From: Myxococcales bacterium
GTDB taxonomy: Bacteria > Myxococcota_A > Polyangia > Polyangiales > GCA-016699535
Assembly: GCA_020633325.1 (NCBI GenBank)
Contig: JACKDX010000001.1
Coordinates: forward strand, 1,364,001 to 1,428,000
Direction of reading: 5' to 3'
Length of the DNA: 64,000 nt
The notes beneath the pieces are model-generated. The model searched no databases, was not told where the DNA came from, and worked only from the letters and a program-made list of their open reading frames with translations. Shown here one piece after another: positions 39,879 to 48,192 of this stretch (position 1 is its first letter; each line of letters opens with the position of its first letter). The position numbers were made by a program, and so were the translations under genes.

Positions 39879-42800
39879 ATGTTAGATAAACGCTGGACAG
39901 TCGTGGCCGTCACCGTTGTCATGGTGTGGGGCGCGTCGCGGGGATTTGCTGTACCGCACAAGCCTAAACAGAAACCCGTCCAAGCGGCGACATCGCCGAT
40001 GATGTGTATTTCGCCCGATGTAGCCAGCCAGCTTGAACAATGCCCAGACAGGGGACCCAATTGGGGCAAGCTGTCGGGGCAGACTGCCCCCCGAACCGTG
40101 TTTCAAGGTGCCTCGGTGCGCCAAAAAACGCGCAGCCAGAAAGACTACAAGCCCGGCTTTGAGATCGATGCAGCCGCACGACGCAACCAGGCGCAAACCG
40201 CACGCAAACAGCGCGCGTTGCTTTTGAGCGAAGCGCAGATTCTGGAGCGTCTCATCCAGAATACCCCGGTGAAGAACCCAAGGCGTCCCGATGTGCTGCT
40301 CCGCGCCGCTGAGACCTATTTCGAGTTACAGCAAGACTCCACGCGCCGCACCCGCGCGCTCGATGAGCCGATTTTCCAAGCCAAGAAGCAAAAAAACCAA
40401 GCTCGCGCCAACGCTCTCGTGAAACAACAAGCGGCGCTTGAGAAAGAAACCGCCAGATGGCGCCAAGAGGCCTTGCGCAAGTATGCAATCTTGGTGCGGG
40501 ACCACAAAAATTATCCCCGTATGGACGAGGTGTTGTTTTCCTTGGCATTCGGTCTCGAAGAGACGGGGCAGTTCGAGCGCGCACGCGAGGTGTATTACCG
40601 CTTGATCAAAGAGCACCCCAAGAGTCGCTTCATTCCCAACGCATACCTGTCGTTCGCCGAGTATTACTTTGCTCAAGGCAAGATGGCGGACGCGTTGAAG
40701 TTTTACGCGAAGGTGAACGATACGCCGTCCGAGCGAAATACAGTTTACGGTTACGCGCTATACAAGCAGGCATGGTGCTACTACAATCTTGAGAACTTCA
40801 AAGCCTCCATGGATAAGTTCGTGGAGGTCATTCGCTTCGCGACCGGTCATCCCGAAGCGAGAGACGGCAAGAACTTGGCTCGGCAGTCTCTCCGCGAGAT
40901 CGTTTTGCCCTATTCTCAGGTTGGCAGTCCCAAGCAGGCGTTGTCCTACTTCTTAAAGATCGCGGCAGATCGGGGGCAGGCGATCGAGATGTTGGAAAGC
41001 CTCGCCGAGCTCTATTTCGATACGGGACAATGGGCCAGCACCATTGAGATCTATCAAAAGCTCATCGCCGAGCGGCCTTCAAGTGATCGAGTTTGCTATT
41101 GGGAAGGCCGTGTCGCGGATGCGGTGATTTCCTCACGCTCCAAGGCCGAGCAGGTTGCTGAAGGCAAGCAGCTGATCGATGTCTATAAAGCATTCATGCG
41201 CGCCAAACACGCTGCAAGCGCCAAGAACGAGTGTAAGCAGGCGACCGCAGGAGTTTTGTTTCAGTTGGCGACGGCATGGCATCGCGAAGCCGTGGGTACT
41301 GCGCAGCAAGCGGGTACCAAAGACCGCAACACCATGAGACTTGCGGCACAGCTCTACGACCGTTTGGTTGAAGAGTTTCCCGATCTCCAGTCGCTCAAGT
41401 TTCCCAATATCGCTCGTAAAGATTGGCCCACGCCTTATCGCATTGCTTACTATCGCGCGGAACTCCTATGGAAAATGGAGGATTGGCGCGAATGCGGTCC
41501 GGCATTCGATCGGGTAGTCGACATGAACCCGAAGGGCGAGTTTGTGTCCGATGCGGCGTATGCTGCTGTGCTTTGTTACAACAATTCTTACCAACAGCTC
41601 TATAAACAAAGTGAGCGCGTGGTGCGCAGCGACGTGGGCAAGAAGAAGGGCAAAAACGCAGAGCCGACGGAAGAGGTGCTTGAGCCGAAAACCCTTGGGG
41701 CGCTTGAGACCGGGATGCTAAATGCGTTCCAGCGCTATATTTGCTACGTCTCAGACAACGATAAGCTTCCCACCATCAAATACCGTCGCGCGCGGATATA
41801 TTACGAGGCCAACCACTTTGAACAGGCTGCGGTCTTGTTTAAGGACATTGCCTGGAACCACCGCGATAGCGAACTTGCCGAATATGCGGCGAACCTTTAC
41901 CTCGATTCTCTTATATTGATGGCGGAAAAAGGTAAGCCCAAGCGGGTGGGTTGTTTTTCAGCCGTCGAGGAAGGGCTGGACCCGCTAGAGCAGTGGTATT
42001 GCGGTTCCGAAGGGGCGCAGTCCGAGCATGCAATACTGTGTGACCGCACGCGGGCACTTCGGTGCAACACGTTGCGCAAGAAAGCGGAAACCCTGCAAGC
42101 GGCGCGCGATCATAAAGGCGCCGCGAGCGCTTATGTGGGCCTGTATCGAAGGTTTTATGCGCATCCGGATCAGTGTGGCGGTCGTATGGACGAGGTGCTC
42201 TGGAATGCTGCGCTCAATTTCGAGGCCGCAAGACTGCTCGGTCGGGCAATTCGCGTCCGCACAGTCCTCATCGAGAAGTTCCCCGAGAGCGAGCTTGCCA
42301 AAAAGGCCATTTATCTTGTAGGCGCCAACTACCATGCGCTCGCCTTTTATGAGCGCGCTGCGGAATATTACGAAACCTTTGCCAAGAAATACCCGGGCGA
42401 AGACGAGTCCACATGCAGCAAAGAGGATCAAGCCACCAATACCTGCGCGATCGCACATGATGCGCTCAAGAACGCCGTGTTTTTCAGATTGGGGCTTGGC
42501 CAGGAAGATGCAGCGCTCGAAGACGTCAGATTGTTTCAGCGCAACTACGGTCCAAAGGCCTCTAAGAAGAATCGCCGGGTTCGAGATTCCGCGCAGGTGG
42601 CGTTCTCTATAGGGGCGATCTATGAGCGGGGAAAGGACTGGAGCAAGGTCGTCGATCATTATAAGACTTGGCTGAGGCAGTACAGCCGGGTTGCCGATCC
42701 ACATCACGTCATCGAGGCCTACGTGATCATCGGAAACGCATATCGTAATGCGAAAGACGGGTCCAAGGCGGATGCGGCCTATGCAACCGCTATTCGTGAG

Positions 42801-43451
42801 TTTGGTAAGGGGACCGAGCGGCGCATCGCGTCGCTCGGCGACACTTCAGCTGTGGATAAGGAACGCTATATCATGATGGCGAAAGACGCGGTCTCAGAGG
42901 CGCGGTTTTACCTAGCGGAGTCGCTATATCGAGCGTTTCAGCGCATCAAGTTCCCGGAGTACAAGGGCGGCCGTAGTATTGCAGATGTGAATCAATGGGC
43001 GCAGCGCGATTTCAAGAAATGGCTCGGTAACAAGCGAGAAGCGCTGCTGAGCGCCGAGCGTTCGTATAACCAGATCGCGGAACTCAAGGTTCCCAAATGG
43101 GAAATCGCCGCCGCAGCCCGTGTGGGTGAGATGTATTCAAGTTTTATCGACGCATTCCGTGAGGCTCCCGTTCCCAAAGAAATCGAAAATGACGATGAGC
43201 TTTATGGGGTGTACGTCGATGCGTTGGAGGCGCAGGCAAAGACTTTTGAAAAACCGGCTGTCGAAAAGTTCGAATTTTGTCTGATAACGGCGACACGCGT
43301 GCGGTGGTTTAGCGAATTCTCTAAACAGTGTGAGCTTGAGTTGAACAGACTCAGTCCGCGCGATTACCCGCTAGCGGCCGAGCTGCGGGGCGAGGCTGAC
43401 TATACATATAGTGCGGTGTCTGTGCCGGGAATGGTGGAGCTTTCCGAATGA
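39879..43451 (+). CDS. gltD: Large periplasmic TPR protein, GltD (AgmU)/NfsD-like
   Basis: 1190 residues behind GGTAGGG. Signal peptide to about residue 24 (SRGFAV). The rest is TPR-like helical hairpins: LRAAETYFELQQDSTRR, ALRKYAILVRDHKNYPRMDE, AREVYYRLIKEHPKSRFIPN, YFAQGKMADALKFYAKVND, STIEIYQKLIAERPSSDR and further units to the C-terminus. M. xanthus GltD/AgmU is a TPR protein of similar size in the envelope-spanning gliding complex; length, order and neighbours support the match here, but no alignment was made. It overlaps the next lipoprotein by ATGA. Two Cys-containing loops lie near residue 690-770. Confidence 0.75.
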   Translation: MLDKRWTVVAVTVVMVWGASRGFAVPHKPKQKPVQAATSPMMCISPDVASQLEQCPDRGPNWGKLSGQTAPRTVFQGASVRQKTRSQKDYKPGFEIDAAARRNQAQTARKQRALLLSEAQILERLIQNTPVKNPRRPDVLLRAAETYFELQQDSTRRTRALDEPIFQAKKQKNQARANALVKQQAALEKETARWRQEALRKYAILVRDHKNYPRMDEVLFSLAFGLEETGQFERAREVYYRLIKEHPKSRFIPNAYLSFAEYYFAQGKMADALKFYAKVNDTPSERNTVYGYALYKQAWCYYNLENFKASMDKFVEVIRFATGHPEARDGKNLARQSLREIVLPYSQVGSPKQALSYFLKIAADRGQAIEMLESLAELYFDTGQWASTIEIYQKLIAERPSSDRVCYWEGRVADAVISSRSKAEQVAEGKQLIDVYKAFMRAKHAASAKNECKQATAGVLFQLATAWHREAVGTAQQAGTKDRNTMRLAAQLYDRLVEEFPDLQSLKFPNIARKDWPTPYRIAYYRAELLWKMEDWRECGPAFDRVVDMNPKGEFVSDAAYAAVLCYNNSYQQLYKQSERVVRSDVGKKKGKNAEPTEEVLEPKTLGALETGMLNAFQRYICYVSDNDKLPTIKYRRARIYYEANHFEQAAVLFKDIAWNHRDSELAEYAANLYLDSLILMAEKGKPKRVGCFSAVEEGLDPLEQWYCGSEGAQSEHAILCDRTRALRCNTLRKKAETLQAARDHKGAASAYVGLYRRFYAHPDQCGGRMDEVLWNAALNFEAARLLGRAIRVRTVLIEKFPESELAKKAIYLVGANYHALAFYERAAEYYETFAKKYPGEDESTCSKEDQATNTCAIAHDALKNAVFFRLGLGQEDAALEDVRLFQRNYGPKASKKNRRVRDSAQVAFSIGAIYERGKDWSKVVDHYKTWLRQYSRVADPHHVIEAYVIIGNAYRNAKDGSKADAAYATAIREFGKGTERRIASLGDTSAVDKERYIMMAKDAVSEARFYLAESLYRAFQRIKFPEYKGGRSIADVNQWAQRDFKKWLGNKREALLSAERSYNQIAELKVPKWEIAAAARVGEMYSSFIDAFREAPVPKEIENDDELYGVYVDALEAQAKTFEKPAVEKFEFCLITATRVRWFSEFSKQCELELNRLSPRDYPLAAELRGEADYTYSAVSVPGMVELSE

Positions 43452-44746
43452 GCAAGCGACGTGTTGAATTGGCGATGTGCCTGGTTTTTCTCTCGGCCTG
43501 TGGCGGGGGCGGTGGGCCAGCCGACACAAGTTCGACGCCCCGGGATGGCATAACCGCAGGAGGCGAAGGGCGAGTCGCGCGTCTACAGCGGCTTAACTCC
43601 CAAGCACGCGAACGATGGGGCAAGGCGATAGCCGAGTTCCAGCAGAACGAGCGCGAAGGGTGGAGCAATACCAAGTGTAGCCGCGTCTCGGACGGCTTTG
43701 AAAATGCCGCCGAAGCACAAAAGGACGGTTTCCCTGAGGCGTGGTTCATGGCCGGCTTGTCGCTTGAACGCTGTGGCGAGACGAGCGACGCTTTAGCCCT
43801 GTACGAACGGGCGCTACGAACAAGCGCGACCTACTGTAAAGCCCGAGTAGCACTGGGCGTGATCGAATTGAACCGCGGTAACACGTCCGAGGCGATGAAA
43901 ATTTTCCGTCAGTCCATTAAGGATGATGCGCGGTGCACCGAGGGTTATGTGAATTTGGCGACGATGGAGCGCGCCTCGGCGCGCACCAAGGCGCAATACG
44001 AAGAGGTGCTGGCCAATTTACGACGTGGCTTGGCTATTGATGCCAACTACCTGCCAGCCTTTAACCAGATGGCGCTCCTATACCTATCGTTAGCCGGCGG
44101 TGATCCCAAGCTTTTAGATTTGGCGGAGGTGGTGTGCCGCCAGGCTCAGCAGATCAATAAGAACTACGCGCCTATCTACAATACATGGGGTTTGATCAAC
44201 CTGAAGCAGGATAAGATCATCGAGGCTGCCGCAAAATTTCGCCAAGCGTTTGAGCTCGATAACGGCTTGTTCCCAGCGCACATGAATTTCGGGCAGATTA
44301 CCCTGTCATTTCGTGGCTACGAGGATGCCCGAAAGGCGTTTGAGCAGGCCACCAAGCTTGAGCCCAATAATTATGACGCCCACATCGGGCTTGGCGTCGC
44401 ATGGCGTGGTCTGAAAAGTCCGACCAAGGCCGAGGCTGAGTATCTCAAGGCCTTGGAGATTGACAAAAGCCGGCCCGAGGCGCTTTTCAACCTTGGTGTC
44501 CTCTATCAAGACTACAAGTCAGGCTCCGTCAAGGACTACGAACGGGCCAAGGACTATTTCGAAAGTTTCCTCTCCCGGGCGGCAGGCGGCCGATACTCGG
44601 AGTCGGTGGAAGAGGTGCGGCGACGGTGCCATACGGACACAGGCTCCCGCCGGCGCAAGCGCCCCAACAAAGCGTGCCGACCTGGGCGGTTGCAGAACAT
44701 TGAGCTCGCATTGCAGGGACTGCGCGAGGGTGGCCAAGGACAATAG
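43448..44746 (+). CDS. gltE: TPR lipoprotein, GltE (AglT)/NfsE-like
   Basis: 432 residues. Lipobox FLSAC (C18), so an outer- or inner-membrane lipoprotein. After a Gly/Ser linker, at least seven TPR hairpins: AWFMAGLSLERCGETSDALA, CKARVALGVIELNRGNTSEA, GYVNLATMERASARTKAQYE, YAPIYNTWGLINLKQDKIIE, AHMNFGQITLSFRGYEDARK, AHIGLGVAWRGLKSPTKAEA, ALFNLGVLYQDY. The C-terminal 60 residues are basic (RRRCHTDTGSRRRKRPNK). It matches GltE/AglT in type and place, following the GltD-like gene by ATGA overlap. In M. xanthus GltE is an outer-membrane lipoprotein of the focal adhesion complex. Confidence 0.8.
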   Translation: MSKRRVELAMCLVFLSACGGGGGPADTSSTPRDGITAGGEGRVARLQRLNSQARERWGKAIAEFQQNEREGWSNTKCSRVSDGFENAAEAQKDGFPEAWFMAGLSLERCGETSDALALYERALRTSATYCKARVALGVIELNRGNTSEAMKIFRQSIKDDARCTEGYVNLATMERASARTKAQYEEVLANLRRGLAIDANYLPAFNQMALLYLSLAGGDPKLLDLAEVVCRQAQQINKNYAPIYNTWGLINLKQDKIIEAAAKFRQAFELDNGLFPAHMNFGQITLSFRGYEDARKAFEQATKLEPNNYDAHIGLGVAWRGLKSPTKAEAEYLKALEIDKSRPEALFNLGVLYQDYKSGSVKDYERAKDYFESFLSRAAGGRYSESVEEVRRRCHTDTGSRRRKRPNKACRPGRLQNIELALQGLREGGQGQ

Positions 44747-44770
44747 CGCGTCACGAAGAAAGGATCTTTC

Positions 44771-45139
44771 ATGCTACAGGTAGGTGCGTCGGGTGCTGTT
44801 CAAGAATTGACCCAGAGATTTCACCGAGTTACACTTGTGGCGATGAAGCATATGGGGAAGTGGGTGCTGGCATTCGTCATCGGGGTTGCGGCGGGCAGCA
44901 CGGCCAGTGCGCAAGAAGCAGCAGCGCCCGATCCTGTGCCTGTCGCCGGCGCGGCGGATGCTCCCGCTGAGCCCGTGGGGCCGACGAGCTACGATTTCGA
45001 GGATGACCTCGTCACAGGGGATCTGGTGCGGCCGGACGGAGAGCTTCTAAACGTCCGTCGACGTGGGCGGCGCGCTTCGTTGATTCGGATTCGAGAAGAC
45101 TTCATTCCAGAGATGCTGAAATCGGTAGAGAAACTCTAA
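44771..45139 (+). CDS. Small exported protein, GltF/NfsF position
   Basis: 122 residues from the ATG at 44771, which has AAAGGAT upstream; an ATG at 44843 (MKHMGKWVLAFVIGVAAG) would give a cleaner signal peptide of 98 residues total. The hydrophobic segment ends ASA. A Pro/Ala-rich linker is followed by TSYDFEDDLVTGDLVRPDGE and a basic RRRGRRASLIRIREDFIPEM tail. Such DFEDD-GDLVRPDGE proteins seem to accompany FHA/AgmX-tail genes. It lies 19 bases before the GltG-like gene. Which start is used decides whether it is periplasmic. Confidence 0.72.
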   Translation: MLQVGASGAVQELTQRFHRVTLVAMKHMGKWVLAFVIGVAAGSTASAQEAAAPDPVPVAGAADAPAEPVGPTSYDFEDDLVTGDLVRPDGELLNVRRRGRRASLIRIREDFIPEMLKSVEKL

Positions 45140-45158
45140 GAGAAAAGCTGGTCCTAAC

Positions 45159-47183
45159 GTGGCGCATAGATCCCCGCTGACATTTGAGATTTACCGTGGC
45201 GACCAACTGGTGGCGACCGAGACGTTCGATCAAGATGTCATCAAGATCGGGAAACTCCCCTCAAGCCATTTGCGGATTGAAGACGAGAGCGTCTCGAGAA
45301 TGCATGCGGTGGTTGAGTTGGGCGGCGCGGGCGAGGTTTTCATTGTCGACCTGGGTTCGGCGACGGGCACCATTGTTAATGGCAAGCGCGTCAATAAGGC
45401 GCAGCTCGAGTCGGGGGACGAGATCCAACTCGGCGAGACCCGGTTGGTCGTCAAGATGGATGACGATGGGCAGGCCTACGGAAGCGCGCCGGCATATCAT
45501 CCAGACCAGGAGGAGCCCACTGTCGCAAGTTTCGAAGACGAAGAGCTAACGCCGGTCACGTCCGTTCCCGGTCCGCTGCCGCCCAGGCCCGCACCATCGC
45601 CGCCGCCGGCATCGAGACGGCCTCAGTCAGCCACGCCCAGCGTTCGGACCCCCTCACTAAACCCGGCTTCTTTGGAGGACGCTGAAGGGGCGCGTTATGG
45701 TCTCATCGCTGTCGGACCTCCTGTGGATCCCCACGATGTCGAGACCAGCGATCCGGCGGTCGAGGTCGTGATCATGTGGGGCGAGAGCAGCGTGCTCCAT
45801 GTGGCTTATCTGTCTCCGCCCAGGGCGTTTTACGTTGGTGAAGGCTCCTTAAATCCCAAGAAGGGCGAAGAGGGCGTCGACTTTTTGATGGGTCGCGAGG
45901 CTCTCGGCATGGAACGAATGCCCATTGTCGTCGAGGCATCGGGCGGTGTTGCGGTGATAATCCCGAATGGTGCGACCGGGGAGGTCAGCATCGGCGATGA
46001 CCATTGGGATCTTCAGGGTCTTGTGGTGTCCGGCAAGGCTCAGCCGGCGCGAGAGCTTGCGGGCGCTCACCAGTTCGTATTGCCAGCGGGCGCGACGGCC
46101 ACCGTGAAATACCGCGATTTCACATTTGTGGTGAGGCCCGTGCACGCCGCGAAGCCTATCGTGGCGCCGGTGCCTTTTGATTACCGCGCCCACATCTGGA
46201 CGGGGCTGTCGTTGTTGGCTCACGTTGCACTTTTGTTACTCATGTATTTCATGCCGCCATCGCCGTCATCGTTGTCGCTGGAGTTATTGAATCCGGATTC
46301 TAGATTGGTCAAATACCTCAGTGAGCCTCCAGAAGCCGCGGAAGAAGAACCAGAGTGGCTAAAGAGCGATGGCAAAGACGTGGAAGGTGGCAAGGGTAAG
46401 CGTCACGAAGGTGACGAAGGGCAGATGGGCAAGGAAGAGGCCAAAAAGACGAAAAATCGCTATGGCATCGAAGGCCCCGAGGACAACCCCGATCCCCACA
46501 TGGCCCGAGAGGAAGCGCTGCGAGAAGCGCAAACGGCAGGTATTCTGGGGGTGCTTCAAGCTTCCACAGGCGCCTGGAACTCCCCGACGTCTCCCTATGG
46601 TCGAGACACCGCGCTCGGCAACGATCCGATGAGTGCGCTTGGCGCGATGATGGGCGATCAGATTGGCGAGAACTTTGGCTTTCGCGGTCTCGGATTACGC
46701 GGGACGGGTCGAGGGGGCGGCGGCACAGGCCAAGGCACCATTGGACTCGGCAGTTTGGGGACCATTGGTCATGGCGGTGGCGGAGGCAGTGGACAAGGGT
46801 ACGGCAGTGGTGCCGGAGGCCTCGGAGGACGTCAATCAAGGGTGCCGAGTGTCACACAAGGAACCGCAGATGTGCGTGGATCGCTCTCTGCGGAGGTCAT
46901 ACGGCGCGTGATTCGGCGGCACCTCAACGAGGTAAGGTTCTGTTATGAGCAACAGTTGCGCCAGCGTCCCGATCTCGAAGGCCGTGTGGCAATTAAGTTC
47001 ATCATTTCTCCCACGGGCGCTGTGCAGTCCTCTGTCGTTGAGTCCGGGCGCTCTACGTTGACCGACGGCCAGGTGCAGAGTTGCATCGCGGGCGCCGTCC
47101 GCCGTTGGACGTTCCCATCTCCAGAAGGGGGCGGCGTGGTTATCGTAACCTACCCATTCATGCTCAATTCCACGGGTGGGTAA
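45159..47183 (+). CDS. gltG: Inner-membrane FHA protein with AgmX/PglI C-terminal tail, GltG/NfsG-like
   Basis: 674 residues from a GTG. Cytosolic N-terminus: FHA domain (about 23-100) with GKLPSSHLRIEDESVSRMHA, the phosphothreonine-peptide recognition loop. A Pro-rich linker and a second cytosolic domain (about 170-330) follow. One membrane helix at about 345-363 (GLSLLAHVALLLLMYFMP). Periplasmic part: acidic/Lys stretch, then a Gly-rich region (about 505-565), then the AgmX/PglI tail (579-674): VIRRVIRRHLNEVRFCYEQQ, GRVAIKFIISPTGAVQSSVV, AVRRWTFPSPEGGGVVIVTY, a TonB-C-like fold. This N-FHA, TM, TonB-like layout is that of GltG/PglI. Probably couples a phospho-dependent cytosolic signal to envelope partners. 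Confidence 0.9.
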   Translation: MAHRSPLTFEIYRGDQLVATETFDQDVIKIGKLPSSHLRIEDESVSRMHAVVELGGAGEVFIVDLGSATGTIVNGKRVNKAQLESGDEIQLGETRLVVKMDDDGQAYGSAPAYHPDQEEPTVASFEDEELTPVTSVPGPLPPRPAPSPPPASRRPQSATPSVRTPSLNPASLEDAEGARYGLIAVGPPVDPHDVETSDPAVEVVIMWGESSVLHVAYLSPPRAFYVGEGSLNPKKGEEGVDFLMGREALGMERMPIVVEASGGVAVIIPNGATGEVSIGDDHWDLQGLVVSGKAQPARELAGAHQFVLPAGATATVKYRDFTFVVRPVHAAKPIVAPVPFDYRAHIWTGLSLLAHVALLLLMYFMPPSPSSLSLELLNPDSRLVKYLSEPPEAAEEEPEWLKSDGKDVEGGKGKRHEGDEGQMGKEEAKKTKNRYGIEGPEDNPDPHMAREEALREAQTAGILGVLQASTGAWNSPTSPYGRDTALGNDPMSALGAMMGDQIGENFGFRGLGLRGTGRGGGGTGQGTIGLGSLGTIGHGGGGGSGQGYGSGAGGLGGRQSRVPSVTQGTADVRGSLSAEVIRRVIRRHLNEVRFCYEQQLRQRPDLEGRVAIKFIISPTGAVQSSVVESGRSTLTDGQVQSCIAGAVRRWTFPSPEGGGVVIVTYPFMLNSTGG

Positions 47184-47211
47184 ATGTGCTCTAGGGCCCC
47201 ACGGGCTCGAG

Positions 47212-47228
47212 AAATGCGTCACGCATTT
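47212..47228. promoter_or_regulatory. Perfect 17-base palindrome abutting the -35, operator candidate
   Basis: AAATGCGT-C-ACGCATTT, eight pairs with a single central base. Its end overlaps the first bases of the -35 at 47227. It has no T-run, so it is not a plain terminator. A dimeric regulator here could block or recruit polymerase. Confidence 0.5.
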
Positions 47229-47256
47229 GAATCATAGGCCCAAACTCCTTTATCAT
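47227..47256 (+). promoter_or_regulatory. Sigma70-type promoter before the TPR lipoprotein and giant TPR genes
   Basis: TTGAAT (47227-47232), 18-base spacer, TATCAT (47251-47256), 52 bases before the ATG at 47309. Together with the gap of 125 bases, it suggests the last two genes form a second transcription unit that can be read apart from the GltC-G-like genes. Confidence 0.6.
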
Positions 47257-47308
47257 AGGAGAGCAGGGCAGGGACGTTGTGCGTAAACACGTAATAGGAG
47301 GAATTCGC

Positions 47309-48184
47309 ATGCAGCAAAAATCGCTGCGAGTGGTCGCATGGTTGGTTTTGGTGACTCCGTTGCTTGGCGGGGGCAATTGCTCCCGGGCTCGCGTGGAGTC
47401 AATGAACAAAATGAACGAAGGTGTGATCAGCGCACAACAAAAACAATACATGCTTGCCGTTGAACAACTCGAGCAAGCCACCGCAATCGATCCAGCCAAT
47501 GAACAGGCGTTTTGGAATTTGGCCATTGTGCATATCGAGATGCAAAAGTTCGAGCGTGCCAAGGACGACCTAAAACGCGCGTTAGCCATCAACGACGCAT
47601 CGGCTACCTATTATGAGAAGCTTGGCAGCGTTTTGATCGAGCTGAAATCGTGGCAGGAGGCCAAGGACGCCTTGGAGCACGCGTTAAAATTGGATGCAGC
47701 TCTCTTTAAGGCGCATTACAAGCTCGGTCAGGTGCTTGAGGAACTTGACGATCCGCAGAACGCGCTTCGTGAATACACGGAAGCGATCAAACAGGGACCT
47801 CGTTTTATCGAGGCGTACAGTGCCCTCGGTCGCTTGTATGCTGACTTGGGTTATCTGGAACAGGCGCGCCAAGTGCTGGAGGAAGCCATGCGGGTGGTTC
47901 AGCCAAAGAGCGAGGAGGAGGCCACGATTCGCCAGCTGCTCGGTACTGTGTATCAGCAAAAACGTGACTTGCCGAAGGCGGTGGAGCATTTCAAGGCCGC
48001 GCTAGAGATTAAGCCCGGCATGAGCGAAGCGCTTTTTTCGTTGGGATGGACGTATGCGTTGCTACAGAACCGAGACGAAGCGCGCCGCTATCTTAAGAAG
48101 TTCGTCGAAACGGGCGGCGATGCACCCGACCACTACTTGAAGGCAGCGCGGGATAAGTTATCAGAAATTGAGCAAGGGTTTTAG
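47309..48184 (+). CDS. TPR protein, probably exported
   Basis: 291 residues from the ATG at 47309, with a strong AGGAGG six bases upstream; a GTG at 47279 is rejected. Signal-like N-terminus (VVAWLVLVTPLLGGGNC); the residue before the Cys is Asn, so a lipobox is not canonical. Six TPR hairpins follow (MLAVEQLEQATAIDPANEQA, AFWNLAIVHIEMQKFERAKD, YEKLGSVLIELKSWQEAKDA, HYKLGQVLEELDDPQNALRE, AYSALGRLYADLGYLEQARQ, LGTVYQQKRDLPKAVEHFKA). It is 8 bases from the giant gene and shares its promoter. It has no obvious counterpart in the M. xanthus clusters as I recall them. Confidence 0.83.
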   Translation: MQQKSLRVVAWLVLVTPLLGGGNCSRARVESMNKMNEGVISAQQKQYMLAVEQLEQATAIDPANEQAFWNLAIVHIEMQKFERAKDDLKRALAINDASATYYEKLGSVLIELKSWQEAKDALEHALKLDAALFKAHYKLGQVLEELDDPQNALREYTEAIKQGPRFIEAYSALGRLYADLGYLEQARQVLEEAMRVVQPKSEEEATIRQLLGTVYQQKRDLPKAVEHFKAALEIKPGMSEALFSLGWTYALLQNRDEARRYLKKFVETGGDAPDHYLKAARDKLSEIEQGF

Positions 48185-48192
48185 GAGGAGTC

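Noticed and set aside
41985..42707. 240-residue minus-strand frame inside the GltD-like gene
   Set aside because: No start signal, no domain, and it lies wholly within a continuous TPR reading frame.
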